A stretch of 7,042 bases of DNA from Thiohalobacter sp. (GTDB taxonomy: Bacteria > Pseudomonadota > Gammaproteobacteria > DSM-19610). Position 1 is the stretch's first letter. Every line of letters starts with the position of its first letter. The notes under the pieces are model-generated. The model searched no databases. It worked only from the letters and a program-made list of their open reading frames with translations, and was not told where the DNA came from. Below, piece by piece: positions 1-5,296 of the stretch. Where the stretch lies: the NCBI GenBank assembly GCA_027080445.1, contig JALWRY010000165.1, positions 1 to 7,042 of the forward strand. Direction: 5' to 3'. The position numbers were made by a program, and so were the translations under genes.

Positions 1-725
1 AGCAGCAGATCGAGGGGCTGCTTGCACGCGAAGCGCCCGCTTCGATACGGCCCAAGGCGCTGATTGTTCCACATGCGGGCTATATCTACTCCGGCCCTGT
101 CGCGGCCAGCGCCTATTCCCTGTTACCCCCCTGGCGTGACCAGATCCACCGGGTTGTCCTGCTCGGACCCGCGCATCGCGTGGCATTCACCGGTATTGCC
201 GCCAGTAGTGCGCAATATTTTGCGACACCCCTGGGTATGGTGCGGGTTGACCACGAGGCCATGAACAGCATCCTCACCAGCCCTCTTGTCCATCTGCTTG
301 ACGAAGCCCACCGGGATGAGCACAGTCTGGAAGTCCAGCTGCCTTTCCTGCAGACAGTACTGAACGATACAGTGGGACTGGTGCCACTGCTGGTCGGTGA
401 CGCCAACCCCCGCGATGTCGCCGATATCATCGAAGCCCTGTGGGACGGACCGGAAACCCTTATCCTGATCAGTTCGGACCTGAGCCACTACCACGATTAC
501 CACACGGCGCAACATCTCGACCAGGCGACTTCAGCCGCGATCAGCCAACTCAACCCGGATGCCATCGACTATCCCCAGGCGTGTGGCCGCACCCCGGTCA
601 ACGGTTTGTTGTACGCCGCACAACACCACAAACTGCACGCCACCACACTGGACCTGCGCAACTCCGGCGATACTGCCGGCAGCCGGGACCGGGTGGTCGG
701 CTATGGCGCCTACGCCTTTTCCTGA
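1..725 (+). CDS. amrB: AmmeMemoRadiSam system protein B (Memo family), 5' truncated by window edge
   Basis: Reading frame 3 is open from the left edge to the TGA at 723-725, giving 240 visible residues; the true start lies outside. Memo-family landmarks are clear: PHAGYIYSG (visible residues 23-31), LLGPAH (54-58), EHSLEVQLPFL (106-116), ISSDLSHY (156-163) and ACGRTP (193-198). His24, His58 and Cys194 sit where human MEMO1 has its metal-binding H49, H81 and C244, so a metal site is probably intact (family knowledge). Memo proteins resemble class III extradiol dioxygenases; human MEMO1 is reported to bind iron or copper, but the reaction of the bacterial protein is not established. It is followed after 11 bp by amrA, the usual partner, in an apparent operon. 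The third partner, a radical SAM protein, is not in the window. Family assignment is firm; biochemical role is not. Confidence 0.93.
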   Translation, partial: QQIEGLLAREAPASIRPKALIVPHAGYIYSGPVAASAYSLLPPWRDQIHRVVLLGPAHRVAFTGIAASSAQYFATPLGMVRVDHEAMNSILTSPLVHLLDEAHRDEHSLEVQLPFLQTVLNDTVGLVPLLVGDANPRDVADIIEALWDGPETLILISSDLSHYHDYHTAQHLDQATSAAISQLNPDAIDYPQACGRTPVNGLLYAAQHHKLHATTLDLRNSGDTAGSRDRVVGYGAYAFS

Positions 726-736
726 AGGCTGCCTCG

Positions 737-1300
737 ATGCTGTCTGAAGCCCAACACAAGTCACTGCGGGATATCGCGTGGCAATCAGTGCGCCATGGTC
801 TCGCGCACGGACGCCCGCTCCAGGTCGATGCCACGACATTCGACAAGGCACTGTCCGACCCCGGCGCCAGCTTTGTCACCCTGCAGCGGCACGGGCAGTT
901 GCGCGGCTGTATCGGCAGCCTCGAAGCCCGCCAGCCGCTGGTCGTCGATGTCGCACAAAATGCCTTCTCGGCGGCATTCCGCGACCCGCGCTTCCCCCCG
1001 CTGGATCAACGCGAGCTGGAAGACCTGAACCTGGAAATTTCCGTGCTCGGTACGCCTGAAATCATGGTGTTTTCATCAGAACAGGACCTGCTGCGGCAAC
1101 TACGCCCCGGTATCGACGGGTTGATCCTTGAGGATAAGGGGCGGCGCGGCACCTTTCTGCCGTCCGTGTGGGAATCCCTCCCGGAGCGGGGTGATTTTCT
1201 CCGTCAACTGAAACGCAAGGCCGGACTGCCAGAGGATTACTGGTCAGACAGCCTGCGGGTATGGCGCTATACCACGGAAAAATTCGGCGGGGAACACTAG
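737..1300 (+). CDS. amrA: AmmeMemoRadiSam system protein A (AMMECR1 domain)
   Basis: A 187-residue protein made almost entirely of one AMMECR1 domain. The family hallmark LRGCIG is at residues 55-60, preceded by FVTLQRHGQ (46-54) and followed by the NAFSAAFRDPRFPPL segment (75-89); a GTFLPSVWE block (138-146) and a terminal DYWSDSLRVWRY block (167-178) complete the fold. The frame is open further upstream to 440, but that part overlaps the Memo gene. The ATG at 737, just after the Memo stop and behind a weak AAGG (725-728), gives the usual family length. AMMECR1 proteins carry a conserved Cys (here Cys58) and are thought to act with Memo and a radical SAM enzyme on an unknown substrate (family knowledge; function unproven). 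The stop TAG at 1298-1300 overlaps the stop of the convergent gene. Confidence 0.93.
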   Translation: MLSEAQHKSLRDIAWQSVRHGLAHGRPLQVDATTFDKALSDPGASFVTLQRHGQLRGCIGSLEARQPLVVDVAQNAFSAAFRDPRFPPLDQRELEDLNLEISVLGTPEIMVFSSEQDLLRQLRPGIDGLILEDKGRRGTFLPSVWESLPERGDFLRQLKRKAGLPEDYWSDSLRVWRYTTEKFGGEH

Positions 1301-2220
1301 CGCGCGGCTGCCGGCAGACAACGCCCCCTGGAACCCGGCAGGCAGGTGCGCTCGTCAATCCATATCGCGTTATCCAGAACGGCGCCGCTCAAATCAGCGC
1401 CTTCAAGGCTTGCGCCGCTCAGATTCGCATAAGCCAGGTTGCTGTCGACCAGTCGTGCACCGCGCAGGTTGGCGCCACGTAGCGTTGCACCAAAGAGGCG
1501 GGTATGGGAGAGGTCCGCGCGGGCGAGATCGGCAAAATCGAGACTGGCATAGTCCAGCCTGGCGCCACGCAGATTCGCCCCGCCCAGGTGCGCCAGTTCC
1601 AGCCGCGTATTACCCAGTTGCGCACCGATCAGCCTGGCGCCGTCGAGCTTGACGCCTGAAAGGTTGCAGTGACTCCAGTTAACGCCGGGGCGTGGCGTCG
1701 AACTGCAATCCGGCGGGACAGGTTCCGGCTCGGTCTTTTCAAGCAGGAAAACAATCCCCAGCCCGATCAACACCAGCGCGCTGAAGACAAGCGGGTAACG
1801 GTACAGTTTGCTGTGACGGTGCGCCTTGTGCGCCAGACTGAATTTCAACTGGCGATGGCGCAAGGCTTCCCCGGATTCGGCCTGGCGGCGCTCCTGCCCG
1901 CTGCGTCGTTCCTTGACGGCTTGCGGCACATCGGGATTACGGTCGCGACGATCTCCCGGTTCACGTTCGTCCTCATGCATTCGCGCCATCAGTAACAATT
2001 GATGGTTTTCCTCACCGGGTGGCAACTTCATAACCTCAGGGATCAACTGGGGATAGTCATTCACACCCGCCCATTCACCACCTTCCGGCTTCAGCTCATC
2101 ACTGTCCCTGATGCGTCCCAACAGGATATAGCGGCTGATCTGGCGATCCGGGTACGGACCCCGCACGACACCCTCCCGGCGTGTATACCAGAGCACCCGC
2201 CTGATCCTGTTTGTACTCAT
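1297..2220 (-). CDS. GYF_2-like / single-TM / pentapeptide-repeat protein
   Basis: A 307-residue modular protein. Residues 10-62 (WYTRREGVVRGPYPDRQISR... to LIP) resemble a GYF_2 (DUF4339-like) domain: an initial WYxRREG, then GPY, a helix, a short GRI loop and a late Trp (W50). Residues 80-140 are a highly charged, Arg-rich linker with ERRSGQERRQ. Residues 143-160 form one clear transmembrane helix, with basic residues before it (KLYRY), so the N-terminus is probably cytoplasmic and the repeats periplasmic (positive-inside inference). Residues about 182-285 are pentapeptide repeats of the A(D/N)LxxA type (GANLRGARL, GADLSGAVL), predicting a right-handed quadrilateral beta-helix. The C-terminus has two Cys (293, 301) that could form a disulphide, and others at 172 and 185. 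Start ATG at 2220 has AGGA about 10 nt upstream. No function can be assigned; it is divergent from the fliK-like gene. Confidence 0.88.
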   Translation of the reverse strand: MSTNRIRRVLWYTRREGVVRGPYPDRQISRYILLGRIRDSDELKPEGGEWAGVNDYPQLIPEVMKLPPGEENHQLLLMARMHEDEREPGDRRDRNPDVPQAVKERRSGQERRQAESGEALRHRQLKFSLAHKAHRHSKLYRYPLVFSALVLIGLGIVFLLEKTEPEPVPPDCSSTPRPGVNWSHCNLSGVKLDGARLIGAQLGNTRLELAHLGGANLRGARLDYASLDFADLARADLSHTRLFGATLRGANLRGARLVDSNLAYANLSGASLEGADLSGAVLDNAIWIDERTCLPGSRGRCLPAAAR

Positions 2221-2312
2221 TTGCGTCTTTTCCTGTTATCCGGCTTCGCGTTCACTTCTTGCCCTGAATGATGCAGTATAGGTGCCAGTTTTACGCCAAA
2301 GGCCAGACCTGT
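2221..2312. promoter_or_regulatory. Divergent intergenic region, presumed promoters for both flanking genes
   Basis: This 92-bp stretch separates the start of the - strand pentapeptide gene (2220) from the preferred start of the + strand fliK-like gene (2313), so promoters for both should lie in or near it. The only + strand match I can see is weak: TTCACT (2251-2256), 17 bp, then CAGTAT (2274-2279). No convincing sigma-28 or sigma-54 flagellar promoter is visible on either strand. Function is inferred from geometry, not from a motif. Confidence 0.4.
2298..2302 (+). promoter_or_regulatory. Ribosome binding site favouring the 2313 start of the fliK-like gene
   Basis: AAAGG lies 10 nt before the ATG at 2313. 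The alternative in-frame ATG at 2268 has only pyrimidine-rich sequence before it, and its extra 15 residues (Cys- and Tyr-containing) look unlike the rest of the protein. This supports the shorter product, although the spacing is slightly long. Confidence 0.45.
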
Positions 2313-3821
2313 ATGGAAACCCCGGGGCCAACCTCCGGCACAGCGCCGATTATCGCGACCCGCAGCGCCGCAATCCCCATCCGCTGGCAACCTGGCCAGC
2401 TGTTGCAGGCCACTGTGGTGGAAAGCACCCTGGACAAGGTGTTGCTTGCCATTGGTAATCGGCAGGTCAGCAGCGAGACTTCACTGCTTCTGGACAAGGG
2501 GCAACAATTGACGCTGCAGGTACGCAGCCTCGGGGACGTCCCGGTGTTGCGCATTGTGTCGGGCCTGAGCACACCGCCACTGGCGCAAGCGGTTCGCGCC
2601 CTGCTGCCGCAACAGGATGCCATCACCCCGTTGCTGGCCAGCCTGGCCAGCCTGGCAAAAGCACCGCATCCTGCTGTCCCGCCGCTGATCCGTGAGCTGA
2701 CCCGCGCCATGGTCAACAACCTGCCTGACACCACCGCGCTGACACGCCCGGAAAACCTGCAGAAAGCCATACAACAATCCGGCCTGTTCCTGGAACGCCG
2801 ACTGCTGCAACAACTGAACCCGTCTGCCACACCCGCCCCGAACCAGGCGCCCGTGTCAGCCATTCATCAGGATTTCAAGGCAAACCTGCTGCAACTGATC
2901 CAGCGCCTGCGTAACTGGCCGGGCAGCGTACCGACACCAGCCACCGCGGCAAAGCCCTCCACGCCCCCCGTACAGACCGGCAACCTGCCACCCCCTGTGG
3001 TGAGGGGGACAGGGGAAGCTGCAACACCAACACCAACGACAACGGCGCCGCTACGCGGCGGGAACCCGGGTACACCTGCGCCAAACAACCCAGCCAATCC
3101 TGTACAGACACCGCTACCGACCAGTGATCAACTGCGGCGCGCGGTAAGCGCTGCAACGACACCTGCGCGTGGCGCCGGGGCGCGCCCGGCAACAGCTTCA
3201 ATATCCACACCACCAGGGAGTACCGCCACCACAGCAACACCGACAGGCGCCACCGTTCCACCCGGCTCGGCGCCACCGCCCTTTCCGGGCGCTGCGCCTG
3301 TGCCGCAGGCCGCCGTTCAGGCCACCATCGACCTGCTCAACCGTATCGGAAACCTGCGTACCGACCTGCTGCAACAGGCTGAACACGCCCTGGCGCGCAT
3401 CCAGTTACACCAGCTGGCCAGCAGTCATCTCCGCCAGGCCGAACATGGCCTGCTGGAATGGCTGCTGGAGCTGCCTGTGCGTCGCGGCGATGAAATCGAT
3501 CTCTGGTCGATGCGTATTGCCCGCGAGGAACACGAACAGGCCGCCCGTAAGGCCGGGGCCCGGCACCGCTGGTCGGTACAACTGGCGTTCGACCTGCCAG
3601 GCCTGGGCCCGGTACAGGCGCAGGTCACACTCGTCGGTGAACAGGTTTCGACCCGTTTCTGGACCGGCAGGGAAGACACCTTGCCGCTGTTCCGTGAACA
3701 CCTGCAAAAACTCCAGGAGATGCTCGACCAGGCCGGCCTGGAAGTCGGGTCACTGGATTGTGTCCCCGGTCCCATGCCGGCCAGGGCTGTGGCGCCCCCA
3801 CTGATCAGGGAAAAAGTATGA
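2313..3821 (+). CDS. FliK-like flagellar hook-length control protein
   Basis: 502 residues from ATG 2313; an upstream in-frame ATG at 2268 would give 517. Residues 24-84 form a compact segment (RWQPGQLLQATVVES, then LTLQVRSLGDVPVLRIVSG) that looks like a small beta domain. Residues 120-205 are mostly helical. Residues about 205-330 are Pro/Thr/Ala/Gly-rich and surely disordered, as in FliK molecular rulers. Residues about 380-485 match the FliK C-terminal (Flg_hook) domain: LLEWLLELPVRRGDEIDLW (381-399), a W-S-V-Q-L-A-F-D-L-P-G-L-G-P strand/turn (420-433), the STRFW strand (446-450) and a terminal helix with LDQAGLEVGSLD. FliK proteins measure hook or rod length and signal to FlhB to change export substrate. 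Here the partner is the overlapping FlhB-like gene, so this is probably a second FliK-like protein rather than the classical one; whether it controls the hook is inference. Confidence 0.85.
   Translation: METPGPTSGTAPIIATRSAAIPIRWQPGQLLQATVVESTLDKVLLAIGNRQVSSETSLLLDKGQQLTLQVRSLGDVPVLRIVSGLSTPPLAQAVRALLPQQDAITPLLASLASLAKAPHPAVPPLIRELTRAMVNNLPDTTALTRPENLQKAIQQSGLFLERRLLQQLNPSATPAPNQAPVSAIHQDFKANLLQLIQRLRNWPGSVPTPATAAKPSTPPVQTGNLPPPVVRGTGEAATPTPTTTAPLRGGNPGTPAPNNPANPVQTPLPTSDQLRRAVSAATTPARGAGARPATASISTPPGSTATTATPTGATVPPGSAPPPFPGAAPVPQAAVQATIDLLNRIGNLRTDLLQQAEHALARIQLHQLASSHLRQAEHGLLEWLLELPVRRGDEIDLWSMRIAREEHEQAARKAGARHRWSVQLAFDLPGLGPVQAQVTLVGEQVSTRFWTGREDTLPLFREHLQKLQEMLDQAGLEVGSLDCVPGPMPARAVAPPLIREKV
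3807..3817 (+). promoter_or_regulatory. Ribosome binding site and translational coupling to flhB-like gene
   Basis: AGGG at 3807-3810 stands 7 nt before the ATG at 3818, inside the last codons of the fliK-like gene. The ATG overlaps the upstream TGA (ATGA, 3818-3821), so translation of the two genes is probably coupled. Confidence 0.7.
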
Positions 3822-4102
3822 GTCACGAGCGTAAACCGGTACCACTTGCCGTGGCACTGCAATACGACGGCGACAGTGCGCCACGCGTCACCGCAAAGGG
3901 GAGAGACAGCCTGGCAGAACAGATTTTGCAGATCGCCCGCCAGCACGGCATTCCCGTACAGGAAAACCAGCCACTGGCCTCACTGCTGGCCAACATTGAA
4001 CTGGGGGATGAAATTCCGGAATCGTTATACCTTGCGGTTGCCCAGGTGATTTCTTTTGCCTATTACCTGTCCGGGAAAGCGCCGGAATCCGACACGCTGT
4101 AG
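3818..4102 (+). CDS. Stand-alone FlhB C-terminal domain protein (EscU/YscU/HrcU family), NPTH motif absent
   Basis: A 94-residue protein that aligns over its whole length with the cytoplasmic C-terminal part of FlhB: PLAVALQYD (9-17), APRVTAKGRDSLAEQILQIA (21-40), HGIPVQENQPLASLL (43-57), GDEIPESLYLAVAQVISFAY (63-82). It has no membrane segments, unlike full FlhB (about 350 residues, four TM helices). In FlhB the AVALKYD strand follows the autocleavage motif NPTH; here the equivalent residues read KPVP (6-9), so self-cleavage is not expected. Such small FlhB homologues are known beside FliK-like genes in many bacteria, and one reported example (FhlB) can partly replace the FlhB C-terminus. 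It overlaps the fliK-like gene by ATGA. It could modulate the export switch or act as an alternative gate subunit; that role is inference. Its 3' end is 4 bp from the end of the convergent DUF2802 gene. Confidence 0.9.
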   Translation: MSHERKPVPLAVALQYDGDSAPRVTAKGRDSLAEQILQIARQHGIPVQENQPLASLLANIELGDEIPESLYLAVAQVISFAYYLSGKAPESDTL

Positions 4103-4106
4103 CGAC

Positions 4107-4502
4107 TCAGGCCGCACCGCGCTGCATCATCACCAGCAACTCGGCTTCACCGCGGGTCAGACCACAGCTCTCGACCAGTTCATCGATATTGGCGCCCCGG
4201 TTTACCAGCTGGCTGGCCTGGTTGTAGGGCCGGTCACCCACGGCGCGCATTTCCAGGCCGTTCTGTCGCTCGACGATCCGCTGCATCTGTTGTTCCAGCC
4301 GAAGCACGTGTTCACCCGCCCCCACCGACGCATTGCACAAGGCGCCGAGTTCCTGCTCCAGCTGGTGAATGCGTTCACTGGCATCACCACACTGCCGGCG
4401 AAACAATGACTGTTCGCGCTTCAGGCGGCGAAGACCGGCGAACTGGACGCCCGCCGTAACCAACAGGCCGGCCGTCAGTACCGAAAGAATCAGGATTATC
4501 AT
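4107..4502 (-). CDS. DUF2802 domain protein, single-TM coiled coil
   Basis: 131 residues. Residues 2-20 are a strongly hydrophobic N-terminal membrane anchor (IILILSVLTAGLLVTAGV). Residues 24-86 are charged, with heptad-like spacing (LRRLKREQ, RIHQLEQELGAL, VLRLEQQMQRIVERQ), predicting a coiled coil in the cytoplasm. Residues 92-127 (PYNQASQLVNRGANIDELVE, then CGLTRGEAELLVMM) form the conserved C-terminal DUF2802 signature, which looks like a small helix-turn-helix fold: a helix, a 'GANIDELVESCGLT' turn and a final helix. DNA binding is not implied. Start ATG at 4502 has a strong GAGGTGA upstream. DUF2802 genes regularly follow cheW in pseudomonad-type flagellar/chemotaxis clusters, as here; no function is established. 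A link to polar chemotaxis or flagellar assembly is inferred from position only. Confidence 0.85.
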   Translation of the reverse strand: MIILILSVLTAGLLVTAGVQFAGLRRLKREQSLFRRQCGDASERIHQLEQELGALCNASVGAGEHVLRLEQQMQRIVERQNGLEMRAVGDRPYNQASQLVNRGANIDELVESCGLTRGEAELLVMMQRGAA

Positions 4503-4506
4503 GACT

Positions 4507-4513
4507 TCACCTC
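4507..4513 (-). promoter_or_regulatory. Strong ribosome binding site of the DUF2802 gene
   Basis: On the minus strand the sequence reads GAGGTGA 4 nt before the ATG at 4502. It overlaps the stop codon of the small upstream ORF (4512-4514), so the ribosome finishing that ORF would be positioned over this site. Confidence 0.7.
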
Positions 4514-4688
4514 ACGCATATTCATCGATTTGGGGGCCATCGTCCTTGCGTGGTTTTTGCTTGTCCCGCTTTTTCCCGTGGTCTGTAGCCGGTTTACGAT
4601 GCGGCGCCTTGCTGGTTTCGCCCGGACGCACACCCGGCTGTCCGGGAAGGATACGGTAGGCTGGTGGCAGGCTCCCGATATTTCCCAT
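4512..4688 (-). CDS. Small hydrophilic protein between cheW and DUF2802, 58 aa
   Basis: An ORF below usual length cut-offs, from ATG at 4686-4688 to TGA at 4512-4514. The product begins MGNIGSLPPAYRILPGQPG, has a Lys/Arg/Pro-rich middle (GKKRDKQKPRKDD, residues 38-50) and ends in an acidic GPQIDEYA. It is probably disordered. Reasons to think it real: it fills an otherwise empty 220-bp gap in a tightly packed operon, its stop overlaps the strong RBS of the next gene, and its composition is protein-like, whereas the competing frame (start 4717) gives a Cys/Arg/Ser-rich shadow. Against it: no good Shine-Dalgarno before the ATG. The frame is the same as cheW and stays open back to the cheW stop at 4725. 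The IDEYA-like tail gives me a vague impression of similar small ORFs in this position elsewhere, which I cannot verify here. Function unknown. Confidence 0.6.
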   Translation of the reverse strand: MGNIGSLPPAYRILPGQPGVRPGETSKAPHRKPATDHGKKRDKQKPRKDDGPQIDEYA

Positions 4689-4724
4689 GTCTGCATACCC
4701 GGACAGGCCACCGGCATCGACCAG

Positions 4725-5207
4725 TCAGAGACTGGCCAGCTCGTCCCACTCTTCGTCGGTGAGCAGTTTGTTCAGGTCGACCAGGATCAGCAGCTCGTTA
4801 TCGCGGCTGGCAACGCCCTGGATATAGTTGGCGCTCTCATCACTGCCGACGTTGGGGGCCGATTCGACCTCGGAAGTTGCGACATCCACGACCTCGGCCA
4901 CACAATCGACCAGGATACCCACCACGTGTCGCGCGGTTTCGATAATGACGATACGGGTTGAATCCGTCACTTCGGCTGTTGGCAGGCCAAGACGGATACG
5001 GGTATCGATAACCGTCACCACATTGCCACGCAAATTGATAATACCGAGGACATAATGCGGCGCACCGGGTACCGGGGCAATCTCTGAAATACGCAGGACT
5101 TCCTGCACCTGCATGACGTTAATACCGTAGGTTTCATCCGCCAGTTTGAATGTCACCCACTGAACAATATCGTCACCTGAATTTGCCTTGGTTGCTGCCT
5201 TGGACAT
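4725..5207 (-). CDS. cheW: Chemotaxis coupling protein CheW
   Basis: 160 residues, the typical CheW length. The domain spans about 14-155: VQWVTFKLADETYGINVMQV (15-34), EVLRISEIAPVPGAPHYVLG (36-55), INLRGNVVTVIDTRIRLGLP (57-76), RIVIIE (85-90), GILVDCVAEVVDV (97-109) and a final LLILVDLNKLL (139-149). The NLRG loop with Arg60 and the IDTR strand are the conserved receptor/CheA contact region in CheW. CheW links chemoreceptors to the kinase CheA in cytoplasmic arrays. The ATG at 5207 is chosen over an in-frame ATG at 5246 because GAGG stands 7 nt upstream and the shorter N-terminus (MSKAATKANSGDD) fits the family. The gene follows parP after 89 bp, the same order as in Vibrio and Pseudomonas loci. 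Confidence 0.95.
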   Translation of the reverse strand: MSKAATKANSGDDIVQWVTFKLADETYGINVMQVQEVLRISEIAPVPGAPHYVLGIINLRGNVVTVIDTRIRLGLPTAEVTDSTRIVIIETARHVVGILVDCVAEVVDVATSEVESAPNVGSDESANYIQGVASRDNELLILVDLNKLLTDEEWDELASL

Positions 5208-5296
5208 GTCCGGACCTCGTAGCTGTGTTGGACGTAAGCCTGACAAACCGTCAAAAAACGGGCGTCATCTTCCCTTTATCAGGAAAAAAGCAGGAT
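5208..5296 (-). other. Longest intergenic gap of the motD-DUF2802 gene run
   Basis: 89 bp between the parP stop and cheW start, the only sizeable break in a run of overlapping genes. It is AT-richer than its surroundings. On the minus strand it contains TTGACG (complement of 5249-5254), a fair -35 match, but no acceptable -10 at 16-18 bp. A short inverted repeat, CCGT...ACGG (5248-5251 / 5258-5261), surrounds an A6/T6 tract; the stem is too short to call a terminator. It could hold an internal promoter for cheW and the genes after it. Confidence 0.35.

Noticed and set aside
440..736. N-terminal extension of the AMMECR1 reading frame over the Memo gene
   Set aside because: The frame is open but the translation (Pro/Arg/His-rich) is unlike AMMECR1 and overlaps well-conserved Memo codons; the ATG at 737 gives the normal family length.
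1380..1680. Periodic repeated DNA pattern (GCGCC.. / CAG.TT.. every 15 or 30 bases)
   Set aside because: It is explained by the codons of the pentapeptide repeats on the minus strand, not by a CRISPR array or iterons.
2291..2863. 190-codon - strand ORF antisense to the 5' part of the fliK-like gene
   Set aside because: Composition typical of antisense shadows (Ser, Cys, Arg) and it would conflict with the divergent layout.
3169..3804. 211-codon + strand ORF inside the fliK-like gene
   Set aside because: Arg/Cys/Pro-rich shadow of a GC-rich gene; the overlapped frame encodes a recognisable FliK C-terminal domain.
3425..3946. 173-codon - strand ORF antisense to the fliK-like and flhB-like genes
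   Set aside because: Ser/Arg/Cys-rich shadow with no domain and no RBS; both sense genes are recognisable.
4499..4717. 72-codon - strand ORF in the cheW-DUF2802 gap, alternative frame to the small protein
   Set aside because: Cys/Arg-rich product without protein-like pattern, overlapping the DUF2802 start; the 4512-4688 frame is more convincing.
4530..4961. 143-codon + strand ORF opposite the end of cheW
   Set aside because: It is antisense to conserved CheW codons and shows no recognisable motif.
5248..5261. Short inverted repeat around an A6 tract as a terminator after parP
   Set aside because: The stem is only 4 bp and the A/T tract is in the loop rather than after the stem, so it does not fit an intrinsic terminator.
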